Positions 46,945 through 56,768 are shown, counted from the stretch's first letter. The stretch is 64,000 nt of DNA from Alteribacillus persepolensis (GCF_900099605.1 NZ_FNDK01000004.1:62001-126000), one strand, 5' to 3'. The notes: a model not told the origin generated them from the letters alone. A program made the numbers and translations.

Positions 46945-48642
46945 ATGAAACAAGAGAAAGTCTGGCTGCAGCACTATCCAAAAGGCATTCCGAAGTCCCT
47001 TCATTATGAAGAGAAATCACTGCATTCGTATTTAGAGGAAGCAGCCGCTAAACATCCTTTCAAAACAGCACTTCACTTTATGGGGAAAAACATGACCTAT
47101 CAGACCGTTTACGAAAAAGCAAGAAGACTTGCGTACCGGCTGCAGCAGCTAGGTGTAAAAAAAGGAGACCGCGTCGCCGTCATGCTTGCTAATACTCCGC
47201 AGTCTGTTATTTGTTACTACGGCGTATTAATGGCAGGAGCAGTGGTAGTACAGACTAATCCACTATATGTAGAAAAAGAAATTCAACATCAGTTAAAAGA
47301 CTCGCAAGCAAAAGTAATGATCTGCCTCGATCTGTTATTTCCTCGTGTAGAAAAAGTACGGGCACAAACGGATGTAGAACATGTCATTGTTACAAGTATC
47401 AAAGATTATCTCCCCTTTCCAAAAAATTTCATCTATCCTCTTACACAAAAGCGAAAAAACAACTTACGCGTTCATATTGTCTATAATGAAATCACACATC
47501 CTCTGAAAGAGATATTGTCCACAAAGGCCGGGAAACTTAAAGACTATCACATACGTCCAAAAGAAGATTTAGCTCTGCTGCAGTATACAGGCGGAACAAC
47601 AGGCAGAGCGAAAGGAGTTATGCTGACACACTATAATTTAGTAGCTAACACAAAGCAGTGCTTGACGTGGATGGAAAAAACGAAAAAAGGAAAAGAAGTA
47701 CTGCTTGCTGCGCTTCCATTTTTTCATGTCTACGGTATGACAACTGTAATGAATGTATCTGTTATGCATGACGCAAAGATGATTATCCTGCCAAAATTTG
47801 ATCCCCTGCAAGTGCTAAAAGCGATTCAAAAGCATCGTGTCACGCTGTTTCCCGGAGCACCGACCATGTATGTTGGATTGGCTCACCAACCAAAATTGAA
47901 AAAATATGACTTATCATCAATCAAAGCATGTTTAAGCGGCTCAGCTCCGCTGCCATTAGAAGTACAAGAGCAATTTGAACAATTAACAAAAGGAAAGATT
48001 GTCGAAGGATATGGGCTGACAGAAGCCTCACCAGTTGTCATATGTTCTCCAATCTGGGGAAAGCGTAAGCCAAAAAGCATCGGCTTGCCTTGGCCTGATA
48101 CAGATGCTGCCATCCTTTCCCAAGAAACCGGCAACATCGCAGAAGCAGGTGAAATTGGCGAGATTATCGTAAAGGGGCCGCAAGTGATGAAAGGGTATTG
48201 GAGCAGAGAACAGGATACAAAAGCTGCTTTTAAAGACGGATGGTTGTTAACCGGAGACATGGGGTATATGGATGAAGACGGCTATTTTTACATTGTCGAT
48301 CGTAAAAAAGATATGATTATCGCAGGAGGTTTCAATATATATCCTAGGGAAGTAGAAGAAGTGTTGTATGAACATCCGGCTGTTCAAGAAACAGCGGTCA
48401 TTGGAGTAGCTGATCCGTACCGTGGAGAAACCGTAAAAGCATTTATTGTGTTGAAAGAACATCAACACGTAACGAAAGAGGAGTTAGAAGAGCATTGCCG
48501 GAAGTATTTAGCTGCCTATAAAGTGCCGCACCAGTTTGAATATCGAAAAGAACTGCCAAAAACAATAATAGGCAAAGTATTAAAAAGAACACTAAGCGAG
48601 GAAGAGAATGCAGCAGAAGAAAAAACAAACAAAACAATGTAA
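46945..48642 (+). CDS. lcfA: Long-chain fatty-acid-CoA ligase
   Basis: LcfA activates long fatty acids to acyl-CoA for degradation. The 565-residue protein has the adenylate-forming domain signatures: P-loop-like YTGGTTGRAKGVMLTHYNL (~214), LPFFHVYGM, GYGLTEASPV (~363), TGDMGYMDEDGYFYIVDRKKDMI (~442) and the C-terminal lysine in KTIIGKVLKR (~544). AAAGGAGG precedes ATG 46945. It heads the group lcfA-fadR-etfB-etfA, where B. subtilis also has fadB; fadB is missing here. Confidence 0.95.
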   Translation: MKQEKVWLQHYPKGIPKSLHYEEKSLHSYLEEAAAKHPFKTALHFMGKNMTYQTVYEKARRLAYRLQQLGVKKGDRVAVMLANTPQSVICYYGVLMAGAVVVQTNPLYVEKEIQHQLKDSQAKVMICLDLLFPRVEKVRAQTDVEHVIVTSIKDYLPFPKNFIYPLTQKRKNNLRVHIVYNEITHPLKEILSTKAGKLKDYHIRPKEDLALLQYTGGTTGRAKGVMLTHYNLVANTKQCLTWMEKTKKGKEVLLAALPFFHVYGMTTVMNVSVMHDAKMIILPKFDPLQVLKAIQKHRVTLFPGAPTMYVGLAHQPKLKKYDLSSIKACLSGSAPLPLEVQEQFEQLTKGKIVEGYGLTEASPVVICSPIWGKRKPKSIGLPWPDTDAAILSQETGNIAEAGEIGEIIVKGPQVMKGYWSREQDTKAAFKDGWLLTGDMGYMDEDGYFYIVDRKKDMIIAGGFNIYPREVEEVLYEHPAVQETAVIGVADPYRGETVKAFIVLKEHQHVTKEELEEHCRKYLAAYKVPHQFEYRKELPKTIIGKVLKRTLSEEENAAEEKTNKTM

Positions 48643-48678
48643 TGGAGCATAAACACATGTAATTCGTCTTTTTCCAAG

Positions 48679-48703
48679 CAGCACAATGACGTGCTGTTTT
48701 TTT
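48679..48703 (+). terminator. Terminator after lcfA
   Basis: CAGCAC and GTGCTG flank AATGAC and are followed by seven T residues. Confidence 0.8.
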
Positions 48704-48892
48704 ACATTGATCGAAAATATATGATTTACAAGTGCTGCCAAATGCCGCGTTTGCAAAGACCCTGCTTCAGCACCGTCACCAGCACAATAACAGGATCAGT
48801 ATATTAATATGGGATAGTAATGATACAGCATTTCAAAGGTTTCAGTCCATAAATGATATGAAAACAGAAGGGAAGACAAAAATCAGCGCATG

Positions 48893-49045
48893 CTGCTTTT
48901 TTATAAGGTGAGAAAGTATAAAAGCGTGGCGTTTTCATTGTCCAGCGCAAGCACCTGCTCGCTCGAGGTTCCTTCGGTCCGTCCATGGAAAGCAAAGATC
49001 AGCTTTCCATGTGCCGGCTTTCACGATGCTTGCGCTTTTCTTTGT
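48893..49045 (+). repeat. Dispersed intergenic repeat, family R1, copy B
   Basis: A fuller copy of R1. Its outer ends GCGCAAGC (48945) and GCTTGCGC (49028) are inverted and can pair. Its middle has CTCGAGGTTCCTTCGGTC (48962-48979) and the inner hairpin ATGGAAAGC/GCTTTCCAT (48985/49002). It ends with TTGCGCTTTTCTTTGTG, an end also seen as stubs at 14286 and 6917. Confidence 0.75.
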
Positions 49046-49078
49046 GTACTGTTTTGTTATCTTTTTTCCACATTCATA

Positions 49079-49107
49079 TTGACAGGTATGATTGTTTCGA
49101 ATACACT
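49079..49107 (+). promoter_or_regulatory. Promoter of fadR
   Basis: Perfect TTGACA and TACACT with a 17-base spacer. The FadR operator begins 12 bases downstream of the -10. Confidence 0.7.
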
Positions 49108-49119
49108 GAATGTATAATA

Positions 49120-49137
49120 TGAATGAATGGTCATTCA
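49120..49137. promoter_or_regulatory. FadR operator
   Basis: TGAATGA-ATGG-TCATTCA is a near-exact match to the B. subtilis FadR box TGAATGAMTAMTCATTCA, with perfect 7-bp arms. It lies 34 bases before fadR, so fadR is probably autoregulated and released by long-chain acyl-CoA. Confidence 0.85.
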
Positions 49138-49171
49138 TTTATGGTTCATTGCTCAAGGAAGGAAGGGAACA

Positions 49172-49768
49172 ATGGGAAAAAAGAAAGGCGCAAAATATGA
49201 ACAAGTCATCGAAGCAGCAATTAAAGTGATTTCCCAACACGGTTACCATAATGCAAAAGTCTCACAAATAGCCAAAGAGGCTGGTGTAGCAGATGGGACC
49301 ATCTATCTTTATTTTAAAAATAAAGATGATATTCTCATTTCTTTATTTAAAGAAAAAATGAGTGTCTTCGTTGAGATTATTCGGAACGCACTAGAAAAAC
49401 AGGAGACAATGGAAGAAAAGCTAAAAACATTGGTGACGCTTCATTTCAAGCAGCTGGCGAACAATCCTGAATACGCCGTGGTTACTCAGCTTGAACTAAG
49501 ACAGTCGAGCAATGAACTTCGTTATCATATCAATGAATCATTGGTGCAGTATTTGCGTTTGATTGAAGGCATTATTAAAGAAGGCGTGGACATCGGCGCT
49601 TTTGATTCGAATTTGCATTTGAAGATTGCCCGCCAAATGATTTTTGGTGCATTGGATGAAGTGATAACAAATTGGGTGATGAACGACTGCAAGCATGATT
49701 TAGTTGCTTGTGCAGAACCAGTTTATCACATGTTGTTGTTAGGCATTAAAACAAGGGAGAATAACTAA
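49172..49768 (+). CDS. fadR: Fatty-acid degradation repressor FadR (TetR family)
   Basis: FadR represses beta-oxidation genes until long-chain acyl-CoA binds. The 198-residue TetR protein has a helix-turn-helix at ~10-56 (VIEAAIKVISQHGYHNAKVSQIAKEAGVADGTIYLYFKNKD) and a C-terminal ligand domain with family-typical TQLELRQSSNELRYHINESL. ATG 49172 follows GGAAGGAAGGGAAC; the frame from 49127 runs through the operator and is not the start. It is followed by etfB after ~190 bases. Confidence 0.93.
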   Translation: MGKKKGAKYEQVIEAAIKVISQHGYHNAKVSQIAKEAGVADGTIYLYFKNKDDILISLFKEKMSVFVEIIRNALEKQETMEEKLKTLVTLHFKQLANNPEYAVVTQLELRQSSNELRYHINESLVQYLRLIEGIIKEGVDIGAFDSNLHLKIARQMIFGALDEVITNWVMNDCKHDLVACAEPVYHMLLLGIKTRENN

Positions 49769-49961
49769 AATCGTATATGTTCATACCGCCCGTTTTTCAT
49801 TTTCTTATCATCCTGCCGGGCGGCAAAAAACAATTGTTAATTTTCAGAATAACTGAAACCTTCAAAACTTGGTATGTACTACATTTTTAATTTTTAGATA
49901 CAAGGGATTGTTCTTTGGAACAATAGCTGAAAACAAGGATACTCTAGGAGGTTATAAAACA

Positions 49962-50735
49962 ATGAACATTTATGTCATTATGAAAAGAACATTTGACACA
50001 GAAGAAAAGATTGTTATTAATGATGGAGTTATTGATGAGGATGGAGCAGAATTCATTATTAATCCGTACGATGAATATGCAATTGAAGAAGCTATTGTAC
50101 TTCGTGATGAACACGGAGGGGAAGTTACGGTTGTTACCGTAGGAGATGAAGATGCTGAAAAAGAATTAAGAACAGCTCTAGCGATGGGGGCTGACAAAGC
50201 AGTACTGATTGATGTAGAAGATGTTGATGAAGAACTGGATCATTTCTCTATCAGCAAAGCATTGACAGCATATTTCAGCAAGAAAGAATATGACATTATT
50301 CTTGGGGGCAATGTTGCTGTTGATGATGGTGCCGGCCAAGTAGCTTCACGTGTTGCTGAAGGGCTTGGTATCAATCAAGTAACGACGATTACCAGCTTAG
50401 AAATAGATGGAACAGCTGTCAACATCGAAAGAGATGTGGAAGGAGATGTCGAGAAAATTGAAACCTCTCTTCCGCTGCTTGTTACTTGCCAGCAAGGATT
50501 AAATGAACCGCGTTATCCATCGCTTCCAGGTATTATGAAGGCGAAGAAAAAACCTCTTGATACCATTGACCTGGATGATTTGGATTTAGAAGAAGAGGAT
50601 GTGGAAGCAAAAACGAAGACAATAGACCGCTTCCTTCCACCTGAAAAGCAGGCAGGAAAGATATTAGAAGGCGAAGTAGATGAACAAGTAGATGAATTGG
50701 TCCAGCTATTGAGAAATGAAGCAAAAGTCATATAA
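49962..50735 (+). CDS. etfB: Electron transfer flavoprotein beta subunit
   Basis: EtfB and EtfA carry electrons from acyl-CoA dehydrogenases to the quinone pool. The 257-residue beta subunit shows the AMP-binding region with VVTVGDEDAEKELRTALAMGADKAVLI, the LGGNVAVDDGAGQVASRVAEGLG stretch and the conserved PRYPSLPGIMKAKKKP near 195. AGGAGGT precedes ATG 49962 (the frame upstream to 49869 lacks support). etfA begins 15 bases after the stop. B. subtilis has fadB between fadR and this gene. Confidence 0.96.
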   Translation: MNIYVIMKRTFDTEEKIVINDGVIDEDGAEFIINPYDEYAIEEAIVLRDEHGGEVTVVTVGDEDAEKELRTALAMGADKAVLIDVEDVDEELDHFSISKALTAYFSKKEYDIILGGNVAVDDGAGQVASRVAEGLGINQVTTITSLEIDGTAVNIERDVEGDVEKIETSLPLLVTCQQGLNEPRYPSLPGIMKAKKKPLDTIDLDDLDLEEEDVEAKTKTIDRFLPPEKQAGKILEGEVDEQVDELVQLLRNEAKVI

Positions 50736-50750
50736 TGGAGGGATTTTGGC

Positions 50751-51722
50751 ATGGCAATGAAAATGTTAGTATTAGGTGAAGTGAAAGATAACGAATTGCG
50801 TAATGTGACGTTTGAGGCAATAGCTGCTGCTAAAACAGTCGCTGATGGCGGCGAAGTAGTAGGAGTATTGTTTGGTGAAAACCTGCAGCAGCATGCTGAG
50901 AAAATGGTGCACTACGGAGCAGATCGCGTGATAACTGCAGAAAAGGAAGAACTTAGCCAATATACCACTGATGCTTATCAGCAGGCGCTTTTACAAGTTT
51001 GTGATGTGGAAAATCCGGAGGGCATCATAATGGGTCACACATCCAGCGGAAAAGACCTAGCGCCGCGCATTGCAGCGAAATTAGACTGCGGACTGGTCAC
51101 AGATGCCGTAACGGTAGAAATAGAAGACGGACAGTCTGTGTTCACGCGCCCGATTTATTCCGGGAAAGCATTTGAAAAGAAAGTGATGGAAAACGGCAGA
51201 ATTTTTGCAACCGTACGACCGAACAACATCGCCCCATTAGAAGAAGATACGTCTAAAACAGGAGATATCTCTTCTATGAATGTCGATATCAAAGACCTTC
51301 GCAGTATTGTAAAGGATGTTGTGAAAAAATCAAGCGGCGGTGTTGACTTATCCGAAGCGAAAATTATTGTTGCTGGCGGCCGCGGCGTAAAAAGCGCAGA
51401 AGGGTTTCAGCCATTAGAAGAATTAGCAGAAGTGCTTGGTGCAGCAGTTGGTGCTTCTCGAGGTGCTTGTGATGCAGAGTATTGTGACTACGCCCTGCAA
51501 ATTGGGCAGACAGGGAAAGTTGTCACACCTGATTTGTATATAGCAGCAGGTATTTCCGGGGCAATACAACACTTAGCCGGCATGTCTAATTCAAAGGTTA
51601 TTGTCGCCATTAATAAGGACCCTGAAGCACCAATTTTTGAAGTTGCGGACTACGGCATTGTTGGAGATTTGTTTGACGTCATTCCAAAACTGACAGAAGA
51701 ATTTAAGAAAGTAACATCTTAA
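50751..51722 (+). CDS. etfA: Electron transfer flavoprotein alpha subunit
   Basis: The alpha subunit holds the FAD. The 323 residues have an N-terminal domain ([23 protein letters not shown] near 95) and the C-terminal FAD domain with [59 protein letters not shown] and [27 protein letters not shown] is eight bases before ATG 50751. A terminator follows, so the aprX-like gene beyond it is separate. Confidence 0.97.
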   Translation: MAMKMLVLGEVKDNELRNVTFEAIAAAKTVADGGEVVGVLFGENLQQHAEKMVHYGADRVITAEKEELSQYTTDAYQQALLQVCDVENPEGIIMGHTSSGKDLAPRIAAKLDCGLVTDAVTVEIEDGQSVFTRPIYSGKAFEKKVMENGRIFATVRPNNIAPLEEDTSKTGDISSMNVDIKDLRSIVKDVVKKSSGGVDLSEAKIIVAGGRGVKSAEGFQPLEELAEVLGAAVGASRGACDAEYCDYALQIGQTGKVVTPDLYIAAGISGAIQHLAGMSNSKVIVAINKDPEAPIFEVADYGIVGDLFDVIPKLTEEFKKVTS

Positions 51723-51735
51723 TACTGGAATATGA

Positions 51736-51780
51736 GAATGCTCTAAAAGACTATTCCGCTTTTGGAGCATTCTTTTTTTT
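51736..51780 (+). terminator. Terminator of etfBA
   Basis: GAATGCTCTAAAAG pairs with CTTTTGGAGCATTC (one G-U), followed by eight T residues. The 200 bases to the protease gene hold nothing I can support. Confidence 0.9.
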
Positions 51781-51989
51781 GGCTCTACAATATTTGTTGG
51801 GATTATCATTATACCTATTCTTTTGGGCTGGATATACCTTAAAGAGAATGTGCTGCGGCCAGCGCTTTCAGTTTACCGGGGAAGGTCAGCCCGATGAGCT
51901 TTTTTTCAAAGAAGTAGACAAACTGCCGTTTCTACTACCTTTTCTTTCTCATAGAGTATGACATATCTAGTAGAGAAAGGAAGAGTAGA

Positions 51990-53318
51990 ATGTTTCATCA
52001 AACGATGACAAAAATGGTGCAATCATACCGTTCATATATTGACAAACCATTAAAGGATGAAATATTACAGCTGAATAAATCATTTTCACGAATACCTTGT
52101 TTTCTTCATAAAGCAATGGAACATCGTATGATGCGTTCAAAGCAATTGTCTGTCGTTATTGAATTCGAACCGAATCATTATAAAGATGGATACAGGCAAG
52201 TATGCCAAGTGATAAATGGCAAAAGAAAATGTGGTGTGCGTAAACAATTTTCACTTATTTCCTGCTGCAGTGCTGATGTTACACCGGATGCCTTAAATCA
52301 AGTATTTCGTTCATGTAATCATATTAAAAAAGTTTATTTAAATCGTACGGTTCATGCCTTGTTAGATAAAGCCGTACCTTCTGTTAATGCAGATAATCTT
52401 CAAAGAAACAATAATCATTTAACGGGAAAAGGAGTGACAATTGCTGTAGTCGATACAGGTATTCATCCGCATGAAGATTTGCAAGGACGTATTGCAGGAT
52501 TTGTCGATTTTATTGAGAATAAAACGGCCCCATACGATGATAATGGCCACGGCACGCATTGTGCTGGCTGTGCGGTAGGGAGCGGGGCGGCTTCCGTTGG
52601 GCAATATCAAGGTCCGGCAGCAAAAGCAAATATCGTCGGAGTAAAAGTATTGGATAGAAACGGTGCAGGAACGCTAGAAACGATGATGCAAGGGTTACAG
52701 TGGTGTATGGAATACAATAATAACCATGAAAATAAAATAGACATTATTAATCTATCACTAGGTTATCCAGCACAGCGATATGATGAAGCAACGGATGACC
52801 CGATGGTCAAAATGGTGGAAAAGGCCTGGGAAAACGGAATTGTCGTCGTCGCAGCTGCTGGAAATGAAGGGCCGGAGCCTCAAACAATTGCCAGCCCAGG
52901 TATTAGCGAAAAGATTATAACGGTAGGAGCTCTTGATGATCAAGACACGGCCGTGAAAGAAGACGACGAGGCTGCTGATTTTTCAAGCAGAGGTCCGACT
53001 GTTTACGGAGAAACAAAGCCAGATGTTATTGCCCCAGGTGTGAACATTATTTCTTTGCGTTCTCCGCGTTCCACGCTGGATAAATTACAGAAAACAAATA
53101 GAGTAGGTAAGAATTACTTTTCGATGTCGGGAACCTCGATGGCATGTCCTCTTGTTGCAGGAGTTTGTGCCTTGCTGTTAGAAGCTGACCCAAGCATCTC
53201 TCCAGACCGCGTAAAGAAATTGTTAATGGAAGGAGCAGATACGTGGTCAGATGAAAATCCCAACATTTATGGAGCAGGTTATGTAAATGCAGAAAATTCC
53301 CTGAATTTGCTAAAATAA
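51990..53318 (+). CDS. aprX: Intracellular subtilisin-like serine protease (AprX type)
   Basis: An S8 protease with no signal peptide, so probably intracellular. Its 442 residues equal the length of B. subtilis AprX. The catalytic triad is clear: Asp155 in VAVVDTGIHPHEDL (reads IAVVDTGIH), His187 in NGHGTHCAG and Ser383 in SMSGTSMACPLVAG, with the oxyanion Asn in AAAGNEGP (292). The N-terminal ~130 residues are basic and Cys-containing, and may act as an inhibitory segment. It is inserted between etfA and trxA, unlike B. subtilis. GAAAGGAAGAG precedes ATG 51990. Confidence 0.9.
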   Translation: MFHQTMTKMVQSYRSYIDKPLKDEILQLNKSFSRIPCFLHKAMEHRMMRSKQLSVVIEFEPNHYKDGYRQVCQVINGKRKCGVRKQFSLISCCSADVTPDALNQVFRSCNHIKKVYLNRTVHALLDKAVPSVNADNLQRNNNHLTGKGVTIAVVDTGIHPHEDLQGRIAGFVDFIENKTAPYDDNGHGTHCAGCAVGSGAASVGQYQGPAAKANIVGVKVLDRNGAGTLETMMQGLQWCMEYNNNHENKIDIINLSLGYPAQRYDEATDDPMVKMVEKAWENGIVVVAAAGNEGPEPQTIASPGISEKIITVGALDDQDTAVKEDDEAADFSSRGPTVYGETKPDVIAPGVNIISLRSPRSTLDKLQKTNRVGKNYFSMSGTSMACPLVAGVCALLLEADPSISPDRVKKLLMEGADTWSDENPNIYGAGYVNAENSLNLLK

Positions 53319-53373
53319 ATAAGTATTCGCTTTTGCTCCTTTTCATGCTTCAAATAAGAATAGAAGCAATATG

Positions 53374-53403
53374 TTCGCAACAAGATACACGTAATGCTAT
53401 AAT
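53374..53403 (+). promoter_or_regulatory. Promoter of trxA
   Basis: TTCGCA (53374-53379) and TATAAT (53398-53403) are 18 bases apart, with TGC directly before the -10. It is 45 bases before the trxA start codon. Confidence 0.55.
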
Positions 53404-53447
53404 GACAATGAATCATTGAATGCATGATTAAAGGAGGAACTTTCTTA

Positions 53448-53762
53448 ATGGCAATTGTAAATGTATCCGATCAAAATTTTGCTGATGAAACATCCCAAGG
53501 TGTCGTACTTGCCGACTTTTGGGCACCATGGTGCGGACCTTGTAAAATGATTGCTCCTGTTTTAGAAGAAATTGATTCTGAAATGGGCGAAAACATTAAA
53601 ATTGCAAAATTGGATGTGGATGAAAACCAAGAAACTGCCGGAAAATATGGAGTAATGAGCATCCCGACTCTGCTTGTATTTAAAGACGGCGAAGTGGTTG
53701 AGCAAGTAGTCGGTTTCCAGCCGAAGGAGCAATTAGTAGAGCTATTAAATAAACATCTCTAA
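53448..53762 (+). CDS. trxA: Thioredoxin
   Basis: The main cytoplasmic disulfide reductant. The 104-residue protein has the WCGPC active site (residues 28-32), the buried Asp in [10 protein letters not shown], the cis-proline in [12 protein letters not shown] and the C-terminal helix. AAAGGAGG precedes ATG 53448. It is probably essential, as in B. subtilis. It is distinct from the divergent UxxC protein at 26765-27088. Confidence 0.98.
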   Translation: MAIVNVSDQNFADETSQGVVLADFWAPWCGPCKMIAPVLEEIDSEMGENIKIAKLDVDENQETAGKYGVMSIPTLLVFKDGEVVEQVVGFQPKEQLVELLNKHL

Positions 53763-53775
53763 AACGAGTATATAT

Positions 53776-53809
53776 AAAAAACTGCTGATTCAATGATCAG
53801 CAGTTTTTT
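53776..53809 (+). terminator. Terminator after trxA
   Basis: AAAAACTGCTGAT pairs with ATCAGCAGTTTTT around a short loop; the T-run continues. Confidence 0.92.
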
Positions 53810-54014
53810 ATATAGTTCTGTGCATGATGTTGTTGCAAAGAAGGTGTCTATGAGCGTCTGCCGAAACGGTTTGCTTTTTGGCACCTGGCAGCTGTCTTGT
53901 TTTGCTGACGCGGGACTGATATTTTTTTCAGGTGTTGTGTCTAACTAGCTTGTTTACACGAACAATGACTATTGGTAACAGAGTCGTTTATATCAAAATG
54001 AAGGGGGAGAAATC

Positions 54015-54383
54015 GTGAGTGTACAAATAAAGCGTATCTATGAAGAAACAAAGGAGAGCGACGGTGAACGTGTACTCGTCGACAGAGTATGGCCTCGTGG
54101 TGTATCAAAAGAAAAAGCAGCACTTGATGATTGGGATAAAGACGTTGCTCCGAGCAGTGAGTTGAGAAAATGGTTTCAACACGACCCAGAAAAGTTTCAA
54201 CGGTTTGCACAAGCATACAAACAAGAATTACAATCAAATCAAAACAGCAGCGAAGCGTTTGAAGCACTTGTAGAGAAAGCTGCATCACATACCGTTACGC
54301 TTTTGTATGCAGCCAAAGACGAAACATACAATCACGCGGTATTGCTGAAAGACTGGATTGAGCAGCGTTTGCACGAGAAGTGA
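54015..54383 (+). CDS. DUF488 (YeaO-like) family protein
   Basis: A 122-residue cytoplasmic protein with the family hallmarks IKRIYEE near the start, RVLVDRVWPRGVSKEKAALDDWDKDVAPSSELRKWF (residues ~19-54) and VTLLYAAKDETYNHAVLLKDWI (~93-114). The activity is unknown. GTG 54015 follows AAGGGGGAGA. It lies 18 bases before uvrC and may be co-transcribed; this neighbour is not found in B. subtilis. Confidence 0.85.
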   Translation: MSVQIKRIYEETKESDGERVLVDRVWPRGVSKEKAALDDWDKDVAPSSELRKWFQHDPEKFQRFAQAYKQELQSNQNSSEAFEALVEKAASHTVTLLYAAKDETYNHAVLLKDWIEQRLHEK

Positions 54384-54401
54384 AAGAAAGGGGGCTGGCA
54401 T

Positions 54402-56174
54402 GTGCCGCAGTTGAAAGAAAAACTGGCAGTGCTGCCAGAGCAGCCTGGCTGTTATTTGATGAAAGATAAGCATGGGACAGTTATTTATGTCGGGAAAGCA
54501 AAAATATTAAAAAACCGAGTGCGTTCGTACTTCACGGGGTCTCATGATGGAAAAACACAACAGCTTGTCAGTCAAATACATGATTTTGAATACATTATAA
54601 CGTCTTCGAACATGGAAGCGCTTATTCTGGAAATGAACTTGATCAAAAAACATGAACCAAAATATAACGTTATTTTAAAAGACGATAAATCATATCCATA
54701 TCTAAAAATTACGAACGAGACACACCCGCGCCTGATTACGACGAGGAAAATAAAAAAAGACGGAGGAAAATACTTTGGCCCTTATCCAAATGCTGGAGCG
54801 GCCAATGAAACAAAGAAACTGCTCGATCGGCTGTATCCACTAAGGAAATGCCGCACGCTTCCAGATCGTGTCTGTCTGTATTACCACATCGGCCAATGTT
54901 TGGCTCCGTGTGAATTTGAGGTGGGCCAAGCAACGAATCAGCAGATGGTTTCTGATATCGTTCGATTTTTAAACAACGGCCACCAGGACGTGAAAAAGGA
55001 ACTGCAAGAAAAAATGGAAAAGGCAGCGGAAGAGTTGAATTTTGAACGAGCAAAGGAAATGCGGGATCAAATGCAGCACATCGACCAAGTGATGGAAAAA
55101 CAAAAAATGACGATTAATGATCACAAAGACCGTGATGTGTTTGCCTATTTTTACGATAAAGGCTGGATGTGTGTACAAGTGTTTTTTGTGCGGCAAGGAA
55201 AGCTGATTGAAAGAGATGTATCTATCTTTCCATTTTATCAGGCACCAGAAGAAGACTTTTTAACGTTTTTAGGACAATTCTATTTAAAAGAGGATCACTT
55301 AAAACCAAAAGAAGTACTTGTACCTGAAAACATTGATAAAGAACTAGCGGAGAGACTGGTTGATACGAAAGTTATCCAGCCCAAACGAGGGCAGAAGCGG
55401 GAATTGCTGCAGCTTGCTGAGAAAAATGCAGAGCAGGCTTTGCGTGAAAGGTTTGCATTAATCCAACGGGATGAAGAGCGGACAATTAAAGCTGTAGAAG
55501 AGTTAGGAGAAATGTTAGCAATTGATGTTCCGCATCGTATTGAAGCATTTGATAATTCCAATATTCAAGGTACAGACCCAGTCTCTGCCATGGTTAGTTT
55601 TGTTGATGGAAAGCCGTTCAAAAAGGATTACCGCAAATACAAAGTAAAAAGTGTAGATGGGCCAGACGACTATGCTTCCATGAAAGAGGTCGTCCGCAGA
55701 CGCTATCTCCGGCTGTTGAAAGAAAAGGCAGCTCTTCCAGACTTGATATTAGTCGATGGTGGAAAAGGGCAGTTAAGTGCAGCAAAGTCCGTATTAGAAG
55801 ATGAGCTGGGGTTAAGCGTTCCAGTCGCGGGAATGGCTAAAGACGAAAAGCATAAAACATCAGAGCTGATTATAGGTGAACCTGCTCATGTTGTGCCGCT
55901 TCCTCGAAACAGTCATGCGTTTTATTTGCTGCAGCGTATTCAAGATGAAGTGCACCGTTTTGCGGTAACATTTCATCGGCAGACACGAAAGAAAAATATG
56001 TTCACGTCTATTCTTGATGATGTACCCGGTATTGGTGAAAAGCGGAAAAAGCTGCTGCTGAAGCATTTTGGATCAATGAAAAAAATGAAAGAAGCATCAT
56101 TGGACGATTTACAGCGGCTATCACTGCCGGAAAATGTAGCAAAAGAACTCGTAAAACGTCTGCAAGACAACTAA
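54402..56174 (+). CDS. uvrC: Excinuclease ABC subunit C
   Basis: UvrC makes both cuts around a DNA lesion in nucleotide excision repair. The 590 residues contain an N-terminal GIY-YIG nuclease (~12-95, [19 protein letters not shown]), the CxxC-type region [13 protein letters not shown] near 165, a UVR motif (~198-230), an RNase H-like second nuclease ([34 protein letters not shown]) and a C-terminal HhH pair. GTG 54402 follows AAAGGGGGC. A strong terminator follows. Confidence 0.96.
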   Translation: MPQLKEKLAVLPEQPGCYLMKDKHGTVIYVGKAKILKNRVRSYFTGSHDGKTQQLVSQIHDFEYIITSSNMEALILEMNLIKKHEPKYNVILKDDKSYPYLKITNETHPRLITTRKIKKDGGKYFGPYPNAGAANETKKLLDRLYPLRKCRTLPDRVCLYYHIGQCLAPCEFEVGQATNQQMVSDIVRFLNNGHQDVKKELQEKMEKAAEELNFERAKEMRDQMQHIDQVMEKQKMTINDHKDRDVFAYFYDKGWMCVQVFFVRQGKLIERDVSIFPFYQAPEEDFLTFLGQFYLKEDHLKPKEVLVPENIDKELAERLVDTKVIQPKRGQKRELLQLAEKNAEQALRERFALIQRDEERTIKAVEELGEMLAIDVPHRIEAFDNSNIQGTDPVSAMVSFVDGKPFKKDYRKYKVKSVDGPDDYASMKEVVRRRYLRLLKEKAALPDLILVDGGKGQLSAAKSVLEDELGLSVPVAGMAKDEKHKTSELIIGEPAHVVPLPRNSHAFYLLQRIQDEVHRFAVTFHRQTRKKNMFTSILDDVPGIGEKRKKLLLKHFGSMKKMKEASLDDLQRLSLPENVAKELVKRLQDN

Positions 56175-56176
56175 GG

Positions 56177-56211
56177 AGCATCCGCTTTTTTTAGGCAAGC
56201 GGATGCTTTTG
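56177..56211 (+). terminator. Terminator after uvrC
   Basis: AGCATCCGCTT (56177-56187) pairs perfectly with AAGCGGATGCT (56197-56207), followed by TTTTG. An R1 end-like stub (GGGCGCTGGCACTTTTCTTT) follows at 56238. Confidence 0.9.
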
Positions 56212-56265
56212 ATTCACTTAGCAGAATTTCCCTTCATTGAGGGCGCTGGCACTTTTCTTTCACAT

Positions 56266-56655
56266 TTAGCGGTCCCAATGCACTTCAAAAGTGATAGATT
56301 CACGTTTTTCTAATATGTATGTTTCGGCAGCTTTCCCTTTTATATGCTCGATTTGTTCTGCAAGAAATCCTGCCTCGAGATGCCGGTTGATGGAAAGGTG
56401 ATCATCAGCAGGAGAGATGGTCAATTCAAAGTGCACCTCTCTGCGTTTTTCTTTTGCTGTTTTCAGCTCTCCCCACCCAGCATGCCGAAAAAAGGAATGA
56501 ATATCTTCAAGACTGTCTGCTGGATATTTTCGAGCAACGCGTTTGCCGCTCCAATATAATATGTCGGACTCTTCCTGCCCTAATAATTCCGGGATGATGT
56601 CATTTCTTAATAACGTATAACTGAACGCGGGATATATGTTTTCTTTTTCTTCCAT
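56266..56655 (-). CDS. yslB: DUF2507 family protein (YslB-like)
   Basis: A 129-residue cytoplasmic protein matching YslB by position after uvrC and by sequence style (FSYTLLRNDIIPELLGQEESDILYWSGKRVARKYP; FFRHAGWGEL; FLAEQIEHIKG). This family resembles V4R-type ligand-binding folds; its role is unknown. The ATG at 56655 (minus strand) follows GAAAGGACGG. In B. subtilis lysC and other genes follow before sdhC; here a potassium transporter gene intervenes. Confidence 0.8.
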   Translation of the reverse strand: MEEKENIYPAFSYTLLRNDIIPELLGQEESDILYWSGKRVARKYPADSLEDIHSFFRHAGWGELKTAKEKRREVHFELTISPADDHLSINRHLEAGFLAEQIEHIKGKAAETYILEKRESITFEVHWDR

Positions 56656-56768
56656 TTCAACCGTCCTTTCCCGTCTATATTATACCTTCTAAAAAGATAA
56701 AACTCTATATGGATTAACATATGCCAAGCATGATATACTAAAGCCCGAATTCTGATGGAGGTTATCAT

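Noticed and set aside
51779-51961. A 60-codon frame after etfA
   Set aside because: It starts in the T-run of the etfBA terminator and has no ribosome site.
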